Origin: Vibrio porteresiae DSM 19223
GTDB taxonomy: Bacteria; Pseudomonadota; Gammaproteobacteria; Enterobacterales; Vibrionaceae
Reading direction: 5' to 3'
Length of the DNA stretch: 64,000 nt
Assembly (NCBI RefSeq): GCF_024347055.1
Contig: NZ_AP024895.1
Span: forward strand, 2,480,001-2,544,000
Below, piece by piece: positions 33,864 to 42,601 of this stretch. Below the pieces are notes generated by a model. The model was not told the origin of the DNA and searched no databases. It saw only the letters and a program-made list of their open reading frames with translations. Each line of letters starts with the position of its first letter. Within the stretch, counting starts at the first letter, position 1. The translations under genes were made by a program, and so were the position numbers.

Positions 33864-34136
33864 TTAGTTGCAAGCGTCTTTAAGTGCTTTACCAGCTTTG
33901 AATGAAGGCACTTTAGCTTCTGCGATTTGGATTTCGTCACCAGTTTTTGGGTTACGACCAGTGCGAGCTGCACGAGTACGAACCTGGAAAGTACCGAAGC
34001 CAACAAGAGCAACTTGGTCACCTGATTGAAGAGTATTAGTTACTGCTTCGATGAATGCGTCTAGGGCACGACCTGCAGATGCTTTAGAGATATCAGCATT
34101 CGCTGCGATTTGTTCTACTAATTGTGTTTTATTCAC
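33864..34136 (-). CDS. hupB: DNA-binding protein HU-beta
   Basis: A 90-residue nucleoid protein. MNKTQLVEQIAANADISKAS and the beta-arm GRNPKTGDEIQI are diagnostic, and the length equals E. coli HU-beta. The start codon is GTG at 34136, with AGGGG about 8 nt upstream. It lies between lon and ppiD as in enterics. A hairpin at 34207-34238 lies in the likely leader. Confidence 0.97.
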   Translation of the reverse strand: MNKTQLVEQIAANADISKASAGRALDAFIEAVTNTLQSGDQVALVGFGTFQVRTRAARTGRNPKTGDEIQIAEAKVPSFKAGKALKDACN

Positions 34137-34206
34137 TGTGATTCCCCTTTGGTCACCAATTATTATTTTGTTCGGTGCCTGTTCGTTCCATTATTTTCCA
34201 AAAAGC

Positions 34207-34238
34207 GGCGCAACCCTTGTCATTAAAGGGCTTGCGCC
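34207..34238 (-). repeat. Hairpin upstream of hupB
   Basis: GGCGCAA-CCCTT and AAGGG-C-TTGCGCC form a 12-bp stem with one bulge around 7 nt. It lies between the lon terminator and hupB; it may fold in the hupB leader or add to lon termination. Confidence 0.5.
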
Positions 34239-34260
34239 ACAGGACTTAACGTTAGCTGGC

Positions 34261-34302
34261 AAAAAAAACGCTGACAAGCCTTTTTTTGACTGATCAGCGT
34301 AA
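34261..34302 (-). terminator. Terminator after lon
   Basis: On the minus strand ACGCTGA, long loop, TCAGCGT, then TTTTTTT. Lies 28 bp past the lon stop. Confidence 0.7.
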
Positions 34303-34329
34303 TCTTTTACTTATTTTTGCTGCACATCA

Positions 34330-36681
34330 CTATTTTACAGGCTCTAACTCAACGCCTGTTGGGTCTTTAACCAGTGCAACTTTCAAAACTTCATCAATCC
34401 AACGCACCGGACGTACATCCAGATCAGCGATAACATTGGCTGGAATCTCTTCCAAATCACGTTCGTTATCTTTTGGAATTAGAACCGTTTTGATACCACC
34501 ACGGTGTGCGGCAAGCAGTTTTTCTTTCAAGCCACCAATTGGTAGAACTTCACCACGCAGAGTGATTTCACCAGTCATCGCTACGTCAGCTTTAACTGGG
34601 TTGCCTGTTAAGCTCGAAACCAACGCTGTACACATCGCAATACCCGCACTTGGACCATCTTTAGGTGTTGCACCTTCTGGTACGTGCACGTGAATATCAC
34701 GTTTTTCATAGAAGTCAGCATTAATGCCAAGCTTATCTGCGCGAGAACGTACTACTGTCATTGCTGCTTGGATAGACTCTTGCATCACATCACCCAATGA
34801 ACCAGTTTGGGTCATCTTACCTTTGCCTGGCATCGATTGTGCTTCAATAGTCAGTAGGTCACCACCGACTTCTGTCCAAGCTAGACCAACGACTTGACCA
34901 ATACGGTTATGCTCATCCGCTTTACCGTAATCAAAACGTTGTACACCTAAGTAATGTTTTAGGTTTTCCATGTTCACAGTCACGTGCGAAATCTCTTTGT
35001 TCAGCAGAATATTCTTCACTGCTTTACGACAGATTTTTGAAATCTCACGTTCCAGGCCACGAACACCAGCTTCTCGGGTGTAGTAACGAATGATGCCGAC
35101 AATGGCGGAGTCTTCAATGGTAATCTCTTTTTCTTTCAGACCATTGCGCTCAATTTGCTTGCTCACTAAGTGACGTTTGGCAATGTTCAATTTTTCATCT
35201 TCTGTGTAACCAGAAAGACGAATCACTTCCATACGGTCAAGCAGTGGACCAGGGATGTTCATTGAGTTAGAAGTCGCAACAAACATCACGTCAGACAAAT
35301 CGTAATCCACTTCTAGATAGTGGTCGTTAAACGAGTTGTTCTGCTCTGGATCAAGCACTTCAAGCAATGCTGAAGCTGGGTCACCACGCATGTCAGAAGA
35401 CATTTTGTCGATTTCATCCAATAGGAACAGTGGGTTTTTGACGCCAACTTTCGCCATTTTCTGAATCAACTTACCTGGTAACGAACCAATATAAGTACGA
35501 CGGTGACCACGGATTTCTGCTTCATCACGCACGCCGCCCAGTGCCATACGTACGTATTGACGACCGGTTGCCGCTGCAATAGAACGGCCAAGTGAGGTTT
35601 TACCTACACCTGGAGGACCAACAAGACAAAGGATCGGGCCTTTGAGTTTGTTGATACGACTTTGCACCGCGAGATATTCAAGAATACGTTCTTTCACACG
35701 TTCTAGACCATAGTGGTCTGAGTTTAAGATCTCTTCTGCTTTAGACAGATCTTTCTTCACTTTCGAACGTTTATGCCAAGGAACGCTCACCATCCAATCG
35801 ATATAGCTACGAACTACCGTGGCTTCGGCAGACATAGGTGACATCATTTTCAGTTTTTGCAGTTCTTGCTCAGTTTTTTCACGAGCTTCGGCTGGCATTT
35901 TTGACGCTTCGATTTTCTGCTTTAACGCTTCGAATTCGTCTGGAGCATCGTCCATCTCACCCAGTTCTTTCTGAATAGCTTTCATTTGCTCATTCAGATA
36001 GTACTCACGTTGAGATTTTTCCATCTGCTTTTTCACTCGGTTACGAATGCGTTTTTCAACTTGCAGCAGATCGATTTCAGATTCCATTTGACCCATGAGG
36101 AATTCAAGACGTTCTGTTACGTCCAGAATTTCCAACACTTTCTGTTTATCGGCCAATTTCAACGGCATATGCGCAGCAATCGTGTCAGCAAGACGCGCGG
36201 CTTCGTCAATTCCGTTAAGCGAGGTCAATACTTCAGGTGGGATTTTTTTGTTGAGCTTGATAAAGCCTTCGAACTGATTAATCGCACTGCGAACAATCAC
36301 TTCTTGCTCTTTATCATCAAGTTCTGGCGTGATTAAAAAGTCTGCCTCAGCAAAGAAGTAATCACCTTCGATGAATTTCTCGATTTTGGCGCGTTGTTGC
36401 CCTTCTACAAGAACCTTTACTGTACCGTCTGGTAACTTAAGTAATTGCAAGATTGTGGCAACGGTACCAACTTCAAACAAATCAGATACTGTCGGCTCAT
36501 CAGTCTCCGCCTGCTTTTGTGCGACAAGGAGAACTTGCTTGTTGTTATCCATCGCCGCTTCAAGGCATTGGATGGATTTTTCACGACCAACAAACAAAGG
36601 GATAACCATGTGTGGGTAAACCACTACATCGCGCAGAGGTAGTACGGGGATCTCGATACGCTCGGAACGTTCCAAGTTCAT
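34330..36681 (-). CDS. lon: ATP-dependent protease Lon
   Basis: A 783-residue AAA+ serine protease. Domains in order: N-terminal substrate domain (about 10-200), AAA+ module with Walker A GPPGVGKT near residue 357, and protease domain with catalytic Ser in KDGPSAGI near 677 and Lys in GGLKEKLLAA near 720. It degrades misfolded and regulatory proteins. Good Shine-Dalgarno GGAAGAGAG before the ATG. A heat-shock-like promoter can be seen upstream. Located between clpX and hupB, the conserved order. Confidence 0.98.
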   Translation of the reverse strand: MNLERSERIEIPVLPLRDVVVYPHMVIPLFVGREKSIQCLEAAMDNNKQVLLVAQKQAETDEPTVSDLFEVGTVATILQLLKLPDGTVKVLVEGQQRAKIEKFIEGDYFFAEADFLITPELDDKEQEVIVRSAINQFEGFIKLNKKIPPEVLTSLNGIDEAARLADTIAAHMPLKLADKQKVLEILDVTERLEFLMGQMESEIDLLQVEKRIRNRVKKQMEKSQREYYLNEQMKAIQKELGEMDDAPDEFEALKQKIEASKMPAEAREKTEQELQKLKMMSPMSAEATVVRSYIDWMVSVPWHKRSKVKKDLSKAEEILNSDHYGLERVKERILEYLAVQSRINKLKGPILCLVGPPGVGKTSLGRSIAAATGRQYVRMALGGVRDEAEIRGHRRTYIGSLPGKLIQKMAKVGVKNPLFLLDEIDKMSSDMRGDPASALLEVLDPEQNNSFNDHYLEVDYDLSDVMFVATSNSMNIPGPLLDRMEVIRLSGYTEDEKLNIAKRHLVSKQIERNGLKEKEITIEDSAIVGIIRYYTREAGVRGLEREISKICRKAVKNILLNKEISHVTVNMENLKHYLGVQRFDYGKADEHNRIGQVVGLAWTEVGGDLLTIEAQSMPGKGKMTQTGSLGDVMQESIQAAMTVVRSRADKLGINADFYEKRDIHVHVPEGATPKDGPSAGIAMCTALVSSLTGNPVKADVAMTGEITLRGEVLPIGGLKEKLLAAHRGGIKTVLIPKDNERDLEEIPANVIADLDVRPVRWIDEVLKVALVKDPTGVELEPVK

Positions 36682-36716
36682 ATTTTTCTCTCTTCCGCTT
36701 CAATTCATATGGCAGT

Positions 36717-36745
36717 ATATGGGGGCTAACTCACTGGAATCAATG
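36717..36745 (-). promoter_or_regulatory. Candidate sigma-32 promoter of lon
   Basis: On the minus strand a -10 CCCCATAT (36717-36724) follows CATTGAT (36739-36745) with 14 nt between, close to the heat-shock consensus CTTGAAA-N(13-17)-CCCCATnT. E. coli lon is sigma-32 controlled. The -10 is strong, the -35 imperfect. Confidence 0.5.
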
Positions 36746-36755
36746 ACAGAACATA

Positions 36756-36784
36756 AAAAAAGGAGGTATTTCTACCTCCTTTGC
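36756..36784 (-). terminator. Terminator after clpX
   Basis: AAAGGAGGTA, loop TTTC, TACCTCCTTT, with an A-run on the left giving a minus-strand U-tract. Separates clpX from lon. Confidence 0.85.
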
Positions 36785-36801
36785 TATTTTCTTAACCGAA
36801 G

Positions 36802-38082
36802 TTACTCAGCGCCAGCAGCTTGGCTGTCTTTACTTGAGTAAATCATCAATGGTTCAGATTCACCGTTAATGACGGATTCATCAATCACCACTTTACTTAC
36901 GTCGGTCATGGAAGGAAGTTCGTACATTGTTTCCAAAAGTACATTTTCCAGAATAGAGCGCAGACCACGAGCACCTGTTTTGCGTTTCATTGCTTTAGCA
37001 GCAATCGCTTTCAATGCGTCTTCACGGAATTCCAAATCTACGTTTTCTAGTTCGAACAACGCGCCGTACTGTTTAGTCAGTGCATTCTTCGGTTCACATA
37101 GAATTTGGATAAGCGCAGCTTCGTCCAGTTCAGTCAGGGTTGCCGTTACAGGCAAACGACCGATGAACTCTGGAATCAAACCATACTTCACTAAATCTTC
37201 AGGCTCAACTTGAGTAAATAGCTCACTCAATGATTGACTCTGATCTTTAGAGTGCACTTCAGCAGCAAATCCGATACCCGTTCCTTTTGATACACGTTGT
37301 TCAACCACTTTATCTAGGCCAGCAAACGCACCGCCACAGATAAATAGGATCTTAGATGTATCAACTTGAAGGAACTCTTGTTGAGGATGTTTACGGCCAC
37401 CTTGTGGTGGAACAGATGCAACCGTGCCCTCAACAAGCTTCAATAGTGCTTGTTGAACGCCTTCACCAGAAACATCACGGGTGATGGATGGGTTTTCTGC
37501 CTTACGAGAAATCTTATCGATTTCATCGATATAGACAATACCACGTTCAGCTTTAGCCACGTCGTAGTCACATTTTTGAAGAAGTTTTTGGATGATGTTT
37601 TCAACGTCTTCACCCACGTAACCTGCTTCAGTCAATGTTGTTGCATCGGCCATCGTAAACGGTACATCTAGGAAACGCGCTAACGTTTCAGCAAGAAGTG
37701 TTTTACCACTACCGGTTGGACCGATAAGCAGAATGTTACTCTTACCAAGTTCCACGCCTTCACTAGTAGTGTCACCGTTACGTAAACGCTTGTAGTGGTT
37801 ATAAACCGCAACCGCAAGCACCTTCTTAGCTTGTTCTTGGCCAATCACATAGTCATCAAGGTGTTCACGAATCTGACGCGGCGTTGGTAATGCCGACGAT
37901 TCCTTCTTAGGAAGAACATCTTTAATCTCTTCGCGAATAATGTCGTTACAGAGATCGACACACTCGTCACAGATGTACACTGATGGACCTGCGATTAGCT
38001 TGCGAACTTCGTGCTGGCTTTTGCCACAGAAAGAGCAGTAAAGCAGTTTACTACTACCACCCTCTTTGCTTTTATCTGTCAT
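36802..38082 (-). CDS. clpX: ClpXP unfoldase subunit ClpX
   Basis: A 426-residue AAA+ unfoldase. The N-terminal zinc domain has C16, C19, C38 and C41. Walker A GPTGSGKT is at 121-128, the pore and Walker B region includes VYIDEIDKIS, and the IGF loop (GTGIGFAAEV) docks ClpP. Shine-Dalgarno AGAGG lies about 8 nt before the ATG. It follows clpP by 119 bp; the two are probably one transcript. Confidence 0.98.
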   Translation of the reverse strand: MTDKSKEGGSSKLLYCSFCGKSQHEVRKLIAGPSVYICDECVDLCNDIIREEIKDVLPKKESSALPTPRQIREHLDDYVIGQEQAKKVLAVAVYNHYKRLRNGDTTSEGVELGKSNILLIGPTGSGKTLLAETLARFLDVPFTMADATTLTEAGYVGEDVENIIQKLLQKCDYDVAKAERGIVYIDEIDKISRKAENPSITRDVSGEGVQQALLKLVEGTVASVPPQGGRKHPQQEFLQVDTSKILFICGGAFAGLDKVVEQRVSKGTGIGFAAEVHSKDQSQSLSELFTQVEPEDLVKYGLIPEFIGRLPVTATLTELDEAALIQILCEPKNALTKQYGALFELENVDLEFREDALKAIAAKAMKRKTGARGLRSILENVLLETMYELPSMTDVSKVVIDESVINGESEPLMIYSSKDSQAAGAE

Positions 38083-38201
38083 TCGCTAACCTCTTAGCCT
38101 TTACACATATAGGTCTGAGTGTATAACAATTTTATTCAAATTGCGTGAAGCAATTTGCAGAACTGCTACACACCAGACATCAAGTCTTTTACTTGCTATT
38201 T

Positions 38202-38828
38202 TTACTCACCACGGTGAGTTAGTACAGCATCTACCAAACCATATTCTACTGATTGAGTCGCTGACATGAAGTTATCGCGATCGGTATCACGTTCAATGAC
38301 TTCAATAGACTGACCAGTATGCTCTGCGAGCAACTTATTGAGTTTCTGTTTGATAGAAAGAATTTCCTGAGCATGGATTTGAATATCGGATGCTTGCCCT
38401 TGGAAACCACCTAGCGGCTGGTGAATCATTACGCGAGAGTTTGGTAACGCATAACGTTTACCCTTCGCGCCACCCGCTAGTAAGAATGCGCCCATTGATG
38501 CGGCTTGTCCCATACATACTGTGCTAACGTCAGGTTTGATAAATTGCATGGTGTCATAGATAGACATACCAGCAGTAACGCTACCACCAGGAGAGTTGAT
38601 GTAGAGGAAGATGTCTTTATCAGGGTTTTCAGATTCTAAGAAGAGCAGTTGAGCCACGACTAGGTTCGCCATGTGGTCTTCAACTTGACCCGTTAAGAAA
38701 ATGACACGCTCTTTTAACAGACGAGAATAGATATCATAAGAACGTTCACCGCGAGACGTCTGTTCTACTACCATAGGTACTAGCGCATCAATAATTGGTG
38801 ACATTGCATTTTTTTCTTGGTAGCTCAT
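38202..38828 (-). CDS. clpP: ATP-dependent Clp protease proteolytic subunit
   Basis: A 208-residue serine peptidase subunit that forms the tetradecameric chamber. Catalytic S111 (GQAASMGAF), H136 (VMIHQPLGG) and D185 match E. coli numbering including its 14-residue propeptide; processing would follow ALVPM. AGGGA lies 8 nt before the ATG. Sits between tig and clpX, the standard order. Confidence 0.98.
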   Translation of the reverse strand: MSYQEKNAMSPIIDALVPMVVEQTSRGERSYDIYSRLLKERVIFLTGQVEDHMANLVVAQLLFLESENPDKDIFLYINSPGGSVTAGMSIYDTMQFIKPDVSTVCMGQAASMGAFLLAGGAKGKRYALPNSRVMIHQPLGGFQGQASDIQIHAQEILSIKQKLNKLLAEHTGQSIEVIERDTDRDNFMSATQSVEYGLVDAVLTHRGE

Positions 38829-38851
38829 AGTCTTATATCCCTAAAATAAAT

Positions 38852-38879
38852 GGCCCGGATGACGAATATCATACGGACC
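38852..38879 (-). repeat. Hairpin between tig and clpP
   Basis: GGCCCGGATGA and TCATACGGACC pair with two mismatches around a 6-nt loop. No U-tract follows on the minus strand, so read-through or mRNA-end protection is more likely than full termination. Confidence 0.4.
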
Positions 38880-38933
38880 ATTGTTAGCAGAAGAGTCAAC
38901 GTTTCGTCAACCTTCTACGCTACATATTGCTTA

Positions 38934-40238
38934 TTAAGCAGCAGTTTGAGGGTTCATTAGCTCATTAAAGCTAACTGCTTTCTCAGAAACTTTTGCGTCA
39001 GCAATGATCGCGTCGATTGCCTGATCTTCAAGAGCCAGGTTACGCATGTTGTCCATCATTTGTTGGTTTTGCTCGTAGTAAGCAATCACTTCTGATGGGT
39101 CTTCGTATGCAGTCGCCATTTCTTCGATAAGAGCTTTTACTTTCTCTTCGTCAGCTTTTAGCTCTTTCGTTTTAATGACTTCACCTAATAATAGACCAAC
39201 TACAACGCGACGTTTTGCTTGTTCTTCAAATAGTTCGCGTGGAAGTTGTGCAGCAGCTTCTACGTTGCCACCGAAACGTTGTGCAGCTTGACGACGTAGA
39301 ACTTCGATTTCTTGGTCGATCAGTGCAGCTGGAACTTCGATGTCGTTTTCTTTTACTAGGCCGTCGATAGCTTGTTGTTTGATGCTAGCTTTAACCGCTT
39401 GTTTCAGTTCGCGTTCCATGTTTTTACGAACTTCAGCTTTAAGTGCGTCAACACCGCCTTCTTTCACGCCGAATTTCGCAACGAATTCGTCGTTAAGTTC
39501 TGGAAGTTCACGAGCTTCAACTTTGTTTACTTTGATAGCGAATTTCGCTGCTTTACCTTTTAGATTTTCTGCGTGGTAATCTTCAGGGAAAGTCACTTCG
39601 ATGTCGAATTCCATACCTTTAGTTTTGCCAACGATACCGTCTTCAAAACCAGGGATCATACGACCAGCGCCCATTTCTAGAGGGAAGTTTTCAGCTTTAC
39701 CGCCTTCAAATTCTTCACCGTCGATAGAACCAACGAAATCGATAGAAACACGTTTGCCTTCGCCAGCAGCTTCGTCAACTTCAGCCCAAGTAGCTTGTTG
39801 TTTACGTAGAGTTTCTAGCATTTCTTCAACGTCTGCATCTTGAACATCAGCAGCTGGTTTTTCAACAGCGATGTTAGATAGACCTTTCAGTTCAACTTCT
39901 GGGTAAACTTCGAAAGTCGCTGCGAAAACAACGTCTTTACCTTCAGCAACTTCAACAGGAGCAAAAGTAGGTGCGCCAGCTGGGTTGATTTTTTCTTTTA
40001 CGATTGCTTCGATGAAGTGACGTTGCATAACTTCGCCTAGAACGTCTTGACGAACTGCTTTGCCGTACATTTGAGCAACCATTTTCATTGGCACTTTGCC
40101 TTTACGGAAACCATCGAAACGACGGTTTTTCGCGATGTTGCGTAGTTCAGCTGTCACTGCATCTTCAACGTTTGCAGCAGGAACAGTAATGTTAAGACGG
40201 CGTTGTAGGCCTTCTAGCGTTTCAACAGTAACTTGCAT
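38934..40238 (-). CDS. tig: Trigger factor
   Basis: A 434-residue ribosome-associated chaperone. N-terminal ribosome-binding domain with the FRKGKVPMKMV signature (residues about 44-54), central FKBP-type isomerase domain (about 150-245, SIDFVGSIDGEEFEGG), and C-terminal helical chaperone domain. Codon bias indicates high expression. First gene of the tig-clpP-clpX-lon series. Confidence 0.98.
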   Translation of the reverse strand: MQVTVETLEGLQRRLNITVPAANVEDAVTAELRNIAKNRRFDGFRKGKVPMKMVAQMYGKAVRQDVLGEVMQRHFIEAIVKEKINPAGAPTFAPVEVAEGKDVVFAATFEVYPEVELKGLSNIAVEKPAADVQDADVEEMLETLRKQQATWAEVDEAAGEGKRVSIDFVGSIDGEEFEGGKAENFPLEMGAGRMIPGFEDGIVGKTKGMEFDIEVTFPEDYHAENLKGKAAKFAIKVNKVEARELPELNDEFVAKFGVKEGGVDALKAEVRKNMERELKQAVKASIKQQAIDGLVKENDIEVPAALIDQEIEVLRRQAAQRFGGNVEAAAQLPRELFEEQAKRRVVVGLLLGEVIKTKELKADEEKVKALIEEMATAYEDPSEVIAYYEQNQQMMDNMRNLALEDQAIDAIIADAKVSEKAVSFNELMNPQTAA

Positions 40239-40765
40239 TATATTTAAACCTCAAAACTTGCCCATTTCGGTGGGCATCGTGAGCCAAAACTTGGTTTGGC
40301 TGCATCCATGTAGTGTGCCCAAACGAGCACATAAATGTTTCAATTGAGTGTAGATATACACACCACAAGGGATCGTATATCGGACTAATGAGTGATATCT
40401 TGGCCAGCCCAAAGGCGGGGTAAAGGTATCTCCGATTAGTCTCAGAACCAAAATTTAGAGACGCGACATTCTAACGAGCTACGCTTTTCCTGTCGAGCGT
40501 CCACCCAAGATGAAGTGTTTTAAGTCCTAAAAACCCAATCAAGTGCTAAAAAAAACACCAAACTGACATGGCATGCGTTTAGAAATGGGGGCGCATTGAC
40601 CTAATTCAAGCCACCTTACGCGTTTTTTTAATGAAAAATTGGTGAAATGTTTAAAAAGAGATCTCGCTCAGGTTTTAATCCGCAAATTCAGCACCTTTTC
40701 GCCAACGTTTCATGGCTTTGCAGTTATGCTTATTGCACACAGGAATTCGCAGTTGAGGCATCAGG
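40239..40765. other. 527-bp divergent region tig / dctB
   Basis: No gene recognised. The tig-proximal part carries inverted repeats: AGCCAAA/TTTGGCT at about 40272-40292 and GACTAAT (40383-40389)/ATTAGTC (40435-40441). The dctB-proximal part (40500-40765) is AT-rich with A- and T-runs and no clear promoter. No tRNA-like cloverleaf was found. Confidence 0.5.
40383..40441 (-). repeat. Long-range inverted repeat in the tig leader region
   Basis: GACTAAT and ATTAGTC are perfectly complementary with 45 nt between them; inside, GATATC and GGTATC could extend pairing. Consistent with a folded tig leader, but this is inference. Confidence 0.35.
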
Positions 40766-42592
40766 ATGCTGCCATTACGTCGTTTTAATGTCTATTTTGT
40801 GCTTATCTATCTGTTTGTGGCTGCACTTTCAGCGCATTGGGTGTGGCATTACAGTTATCAATCCTTACTGCGCGATCACACCGCTCAGTTGGAGCGTTTT
40901 TCTGCTCACATTGGCGCGAAACTCGATAAGTACGCGACCATACCTCGTTTACTCTCTAAAGATAGAGAGCTTATTGATGCGCTACTCAACCCTGCTAATT
41001 CTGCGCAGATTGAAGTCACCAACCGCTTTTTAGAACAGGTGAACGATGTGATTCAAGCCTCGGACACTTACCTACTTGACCAGCGGGGAACCACGGTTGC
41101 CGCCAGTAACTGGTCATTAGATCGTTCATTTGTCGGGCGTAACTTTGCTTGGCGTCCCTACTTTTATGAAGCCATTGTCGGTGAACGCAGCCAATACTTT
41201 GCCTTAGGCTCGACCTCTGGTGAAAGAGGTTACTACTACGCTTACCCTGTCATTTACGCCGCAGAAATCATTGGTGTGGTGGTAGTTAAAATGGATCTCG
41301 CGGCGATTGAAGACAATTGGCAAAGCCAAGACAGTTACTTTGTAGCGACCGATGCGAACAATGTGATCTTCATGTCTAGCCAGCCCAAGTGGCTATTTAA
41401 GAGCGTTTCTGATTTATCGCCGACGATTCGAGAAAAAATTCGAGATAGCCGTCAATATCTTAACAACACCATTCCGTCGTTAGGCTTTGTTGCCGACCTC
41501 ACCGTCTCTCCATCTGAATGGACCAATCCTAAACAAGGATGGTTGACGGGCGATATGATCGTTACCAGCCGTCCAGTACAAGAGCTGGCACTCAACATCC
41601 GCGTGCTGACGCCTAAAATAGATCTGTTTTGGACTACCTTTGGCGCGGTGCTGATCATCACTATGATTTTTGCCATCGTGTATCTTGCTTTATTGCTCAT
41701 TTATCACCGGTTAGCACGTCAACGACAAATCGAGCAAATTCAGCAGGAAGCGAAACAAAAACTGGAATTTTTGGTCATGGAACGAACTTCTGAGCTACAC
41801 GCAGAAATTGAAGAACGCATTCGTGCTGAAGAGGCATTGCGTCAAATGCAAGATGAGTTGATTCAAGCGGCTAAGCTCGCCATGCTTGGGCAAATGTCTG
41901 CGAGCATCAGCCACGAGCTCAATAACCCTTTGGCAGCAATTCGTGGTTTTGCTGACAATGCCAGACGCTTTATCGCGAAAGGACAAATTGAGCGCGTTGA
42001 CGATAATCTGGCTCGCATCTCCTCTTTAACAGATCGCATGGCAAAAATCAGCGACCAGTTGAAATCATTTGCGCGCAAATCGGATGCTCAAGAGCTGGTA
42101 ACAGCACAACTGCTCCCCGTTATTTTGTCAGCTAAAGAGTTAGTGCAACCTCAATTTAAAGCGCATGAAGTGGATTTAGCGATTCACGCACCAGACCATC
42201 CATTGTGGGTCAGTATCAATCCTATCCAAATCGAGCAAGTACTGATCAATCTTCTCACTAATGCTCTACAAGCAATGGAAGAACAAGAGGTTAAACAAGT
42301 AGATATTCATTTAGAAGAGTATCACGGACAAGTATTGCTGTTTGTAGACGACAATGGCCCGGGTGTACCAGAAGATAAAAAGGTTCACCTATTTGACCCG
42401 TTCTACACCACCAAGAAAAACGGCTTAGGTTTAGGGCTCTCGATCTCGCATCAAATCATTACCGGACTCAATGGCAAACTGACCGTAGCCGATGCGCCTT
42501 TAGGCGGCGCTCGGTTTGTCATTGTACTGCCTTTAGTTGAAGTGCCAATCACCCTTTCATCCCCCGCTCCCCAAACTGAAGATCAACACTGA
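40766..42592 (+). CDS. dctB: C4-dicarboxylate sensor histidine kinase DctB
   Basis: A 608-residue sensor kinase. Membrane segments at about residues 7-26 and 293-316 enclose a periplasmic double-PDC domain (YYYAYPVIYAAEIIGVVVVKMDL is typical; RGTTVAASNW also). After a coiled coil come the dimerisation domain with H383 (SISHELNNPLAAIRGF) and the ATPase domain (LLTNALQA, DNGPGVP, GLGLGLSI). In this family succinate, fumarate or malate binds the PDC domain. TTGAGG is 8 nt before the ATG. dctD follows 9 bp later, and the dctPQM transporter is nearby on the other strand. Confidence 0.93.
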   Translation: MLPLRRFNVYFVLIYLFVAALSAHWVWHYSYQSLLRDHTAQLERFSAHIGAKLDKYATIPRLLSKDRELIDALLNPANSAQIEVTNRFLEQVNDVIQASDTYLLDQRGTTVAASNWSLDRSFVGRNFAWRPYFYEAIVGERSQYFALGSTSGERGYYYAYPVIYAAEIIGVVVVKMDLAAIEDNWQSQDSYFVATDANNVIFMSSQPKWLFKSVSDLSPTIREKIRDSRQYLNNTIPSLGFVADLTVSPSEWTNPKQGWLTGDMIVTSRPVQELALNIRVLTPKIDLFWTTFGAVLIITMIFAIVYLALLLIYHRLARQRQIEQIQQEAKQKLEFLVMERTSELHAEIEERIRAEEALRQMQDELIQAAKLAMLGQMSASISHELNNPLAAIRGFADNARRFIAKGQIERVDDNLARISSLTDRMAKISDQLKSFARKSDAQELVTAQLLPVILSAKELVQPQFKAHEVDLAIHAPDHPLWVSINPIQIEQVLINLLTNALQAMEEQEVKQVDIHLEEYHGQVLLFVDDNGPGVPEDKKVHLFDPFYTTKKNGLGLGLSISHQIITGLNGKLTVADAPLGGARFVIVLPLVEVPITLSSPAPQTEDQH

Positions 42593-42601
42593 GGAGTCGT
42601 T

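Noticed and set aside
40340..40460. Possible tRNA upstream of tig
   Set aside because: Inverted repeats are present, but there is no T-loop GTTCRA motif, anticodon stem or CCA end.
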